NCBI RefSeq assembly: GCF_037975245.1
Contig: NC_092583.1
Span: forward strand, 17,076,764-17,140,763
Source: Apostichopus japonicus
Lineage: Eukaryota > Echinodermata > Holothuroidea > Aspidochirotida > Stichopodidae
DNA: 64,000 nt
Direction: 5' to 3'
Below, piece after piece: positions 62,255 through 64,000 of the stretch (position 1 is the stretch's first letter; each line of letters begins with the position of its first letter). The notes below the pieces were generated by a model. It saw nothing but the letters and a program-made list of their open reading frames with translations. It ran no database searches and was not told where the DNA came from. The translations under genes and the position numbers were made by a program.

Positions 62255-62430
62255 CGTAATGAGTTGGAAAATCAAGAACAGTGAAAAAACTTTCAGCCTC
62301 CACAAGCTCTACTTTCTTAATTAAGTTAGTCCCTTGATATATTTGATAAGATATATGTATATATATATATATATAAATGAAAATCGTAATGAGTTGGAAA
62401 ATCAAGAACAGTGAAAAAACTTTCAGCCTC
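62165..62430 (+). repeat. 138-bp tandem duplication containing SINE tail
   Basis: Copies start at 62165 and 62303 with 'caagctctactttcttaatt'. Each includes the TA run and the last part of the SINE in inverse sense. Confidence 0.9.
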
Positions 62431-62700
62431 CACCGGGATTCGAACCACGGGCCTCCCGCTCTGTACGCGGACACCCTAACCACTAGGCTATGGACGCTGA
62501 TTGTATGTCCAGAGGTTCGAAACCGGTAAGGAAGATCGTAATTCCACTGTAGGCGTTTGTCACCTATATCGAACAATACTAGTTCTGTTTTTGGTGACAT
62601 ATTTTGCCCTTCTCTAGAGATCAAACATGATGCTATCCAACTCGAAAATCATTTGTGGTTCCTAAAGCCGGATCTCGAAAGAGATACTTTGAACAGACTA
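62220..62700 (-). mobile_element. tRNA-derived SINE, copy 2 (inverted relative to copy 1)
   Basis: The minus strand matches 18411-18750 at most positions. It includes the shared 5' leader, the tRNA-like block with B-box GGTTCGAATCC, and the tail down to (TA)n. Here the acceptor-stem halves AGCGTCC and GGAGGCT pair at six of seven positions. Confidence 0.87.
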
Positions 62701-64000
62701 TATATATATATTATTTATTATTATTACAGATTGAACGCTAGTTCGTCTTCTTAAGCCCCATGTAGGTTGTCTTTTATCTTTAGTTTATATAGTTAGCGTA
62801 TAGTACATCTCCTATTAAGCATACTGTGAGTACTGTATATGGTGCTAGCATTCCTTCTACGTGACATGTGTATGGAACCACAGAACATACGCACAATCTA
62901 ATCACGTGTAGACAGAATGTTATACCGTTAAGATTTCATCTAATCAAATGAAATCCATTCCACATTACGATTTCATGTATATATACTGCGGAGCACATGC
63001 AGAGTTTTGCTTTTTATGAAGGCATAATGAACTAAGCATGAAACTTTATCGATCTTGAACAAAAATTGCCCGAAGACATAAGTTGACAATACGAAATGTA
63101 TTTGTTGTTACGTCCAAGAGGATATAGTCTTCAGGATCCTTCTCTTCTAAGCACACCCGGGAGGATTCGTCTCCTGACTTAATCCTTATGCGTTATATAC
63201 ATAGCATTATATACTCAGCCAGACAACTCATCTTCTTGAGATGCACGTAATATCTTTTAAATGTTAAATGAATCGGATGGTCGAGATTTTAACATTTGAT
63301 TAGCAGGAAAGGGAAGGCACGTGACCGGCAAAACGCCACAAGTTGTTCTGCTATAGATATAGCTCCATGGTTACGCAGCTCCATGGTTACCCAGCTCCAT
63401 GGTTACACTGCTCCATGGTTACACTGAAGTATATGTCTATTTCTACACCCAAATTAGGTTACCTCTCTTGAAAGCAGGTGATGGGAGGCAGGGGAGGGGG
63501 TGGGGGAGGGGGAAGAGAGGGTGAGCACGGAATACAGTCATGTAGCAATTGGAGATTCGAAGGACTATCTTTTGACCTCCCAACAATCCCAGTCCATTAT
63601 ATTGGCAGCATTAATATCACTCCCCTCTTTGGGGAAAACATATCCATCCCCACTCCCCCACATACTGGCGTGTATCACTATATTTGCACTGGTCTTACCA
63701 AACAAGTAAACACACAAACAACTTTTGAGAGGAGAAATCATATGAGAATTAAGACTTACATTGATAAATAGTTAATATAGACCTGCAAACAGAGTGCCTT
63801 AAGAGTAATCCGTGCTAGCCGTTAAATCAAAAACAAAATCGATCACTGTTTCATAAGAATCACACAGTCCCTTGTATTTTTCATTTTCATATACCTATAG
63901 GGAGAATTTAATTTAATATATATAATTATAGGAAAGGTTTGAATAAAAAGAGACGATTTGGCAAAGAAAAGTACACACACATTGGTGATATAGCGCCTCT
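62701..64000. other. Right-hand end, noncoding
   Basis: No exon supported. It contains the CCATGG repeat and a G-rich patch at 63483-63522. Confidence 0.4.
63362..63425 (+). repeat. 16-bp tandem repeat 'gctccatggttacact'
   Basis: Four units, each with a CCATGG palindrome. Confidence 0.9.

Overview
This window is AT-rich animal nuclear DNA, not bacterial. Coding exons are short and bounded by GT/AG introns, and the gene families are metazoan. Between genes lie poly(TA), poly(G/C) runs, minisatellites, tRNA-derived SINEs and small DNA transposons. The abundant 'taggcctat'-type words, together with the families present, suggest a deuterostome marine invertebrate. An echinoderm (possibly a sea cucumber) is my best guess, but this is inference.

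Layout. (1) 1-5231 (+): the last four coding exons of an oxysterol-binding-protein-related protein of the ORP3/6/7 type; upstream exons lie outside the window. Two of its introns carry minisatellites that straddle exon-intron borders. (2) 5290-6950: a GATT-rich satellite just past the ORP stop. (3) 11441-13017: a minisatellite of about 34 bp with about 42 CACGTG palindromes. (4) 14549-24962 (+): a complete six-exon tetraspanin (253 aa). A three-copy tandem repeat carries copies of the start of its TM3 exon, and poly(TA), a SINE and a pentanucleotide array sit in its introns. (5) 25000-31300: noncoding, with a 15-bp minisatellite that is open in several frames. (6) 31563-32900 (-): a complete single-exon GT10 alpha-1,3-type fucosyltransferase (445 aa). 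(7) 39864-42961 (-): the two ordinary exons of a Ly6/uPAR three-finger GPI-anchored protein, with a 29-bp terminal-inverted-repeat element in the intron; its signal-peptide exon is not settled. (8) 43000-64000: no convincing gene, but a hAT-like MITE with perfect 8-bp target duplications, several tandem duplications and a second, inverted copy of the SINE.

The genes do not form an operon or an obvious pathway. Tetraspanin, fucosyltransferase and Ly6 proteins act at the cell surface or in the secretory route; the ORP is a lipid-transfer protein. The most unusual signal is that tandem arrays repeatedly include real splice sites plus a few bases of the adjoining exon: ORP intron 1 donor, ORP intron 2 acceptor and the tetraspanin TM3 exon acceptor. 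This gives strings of decoy splice sites.
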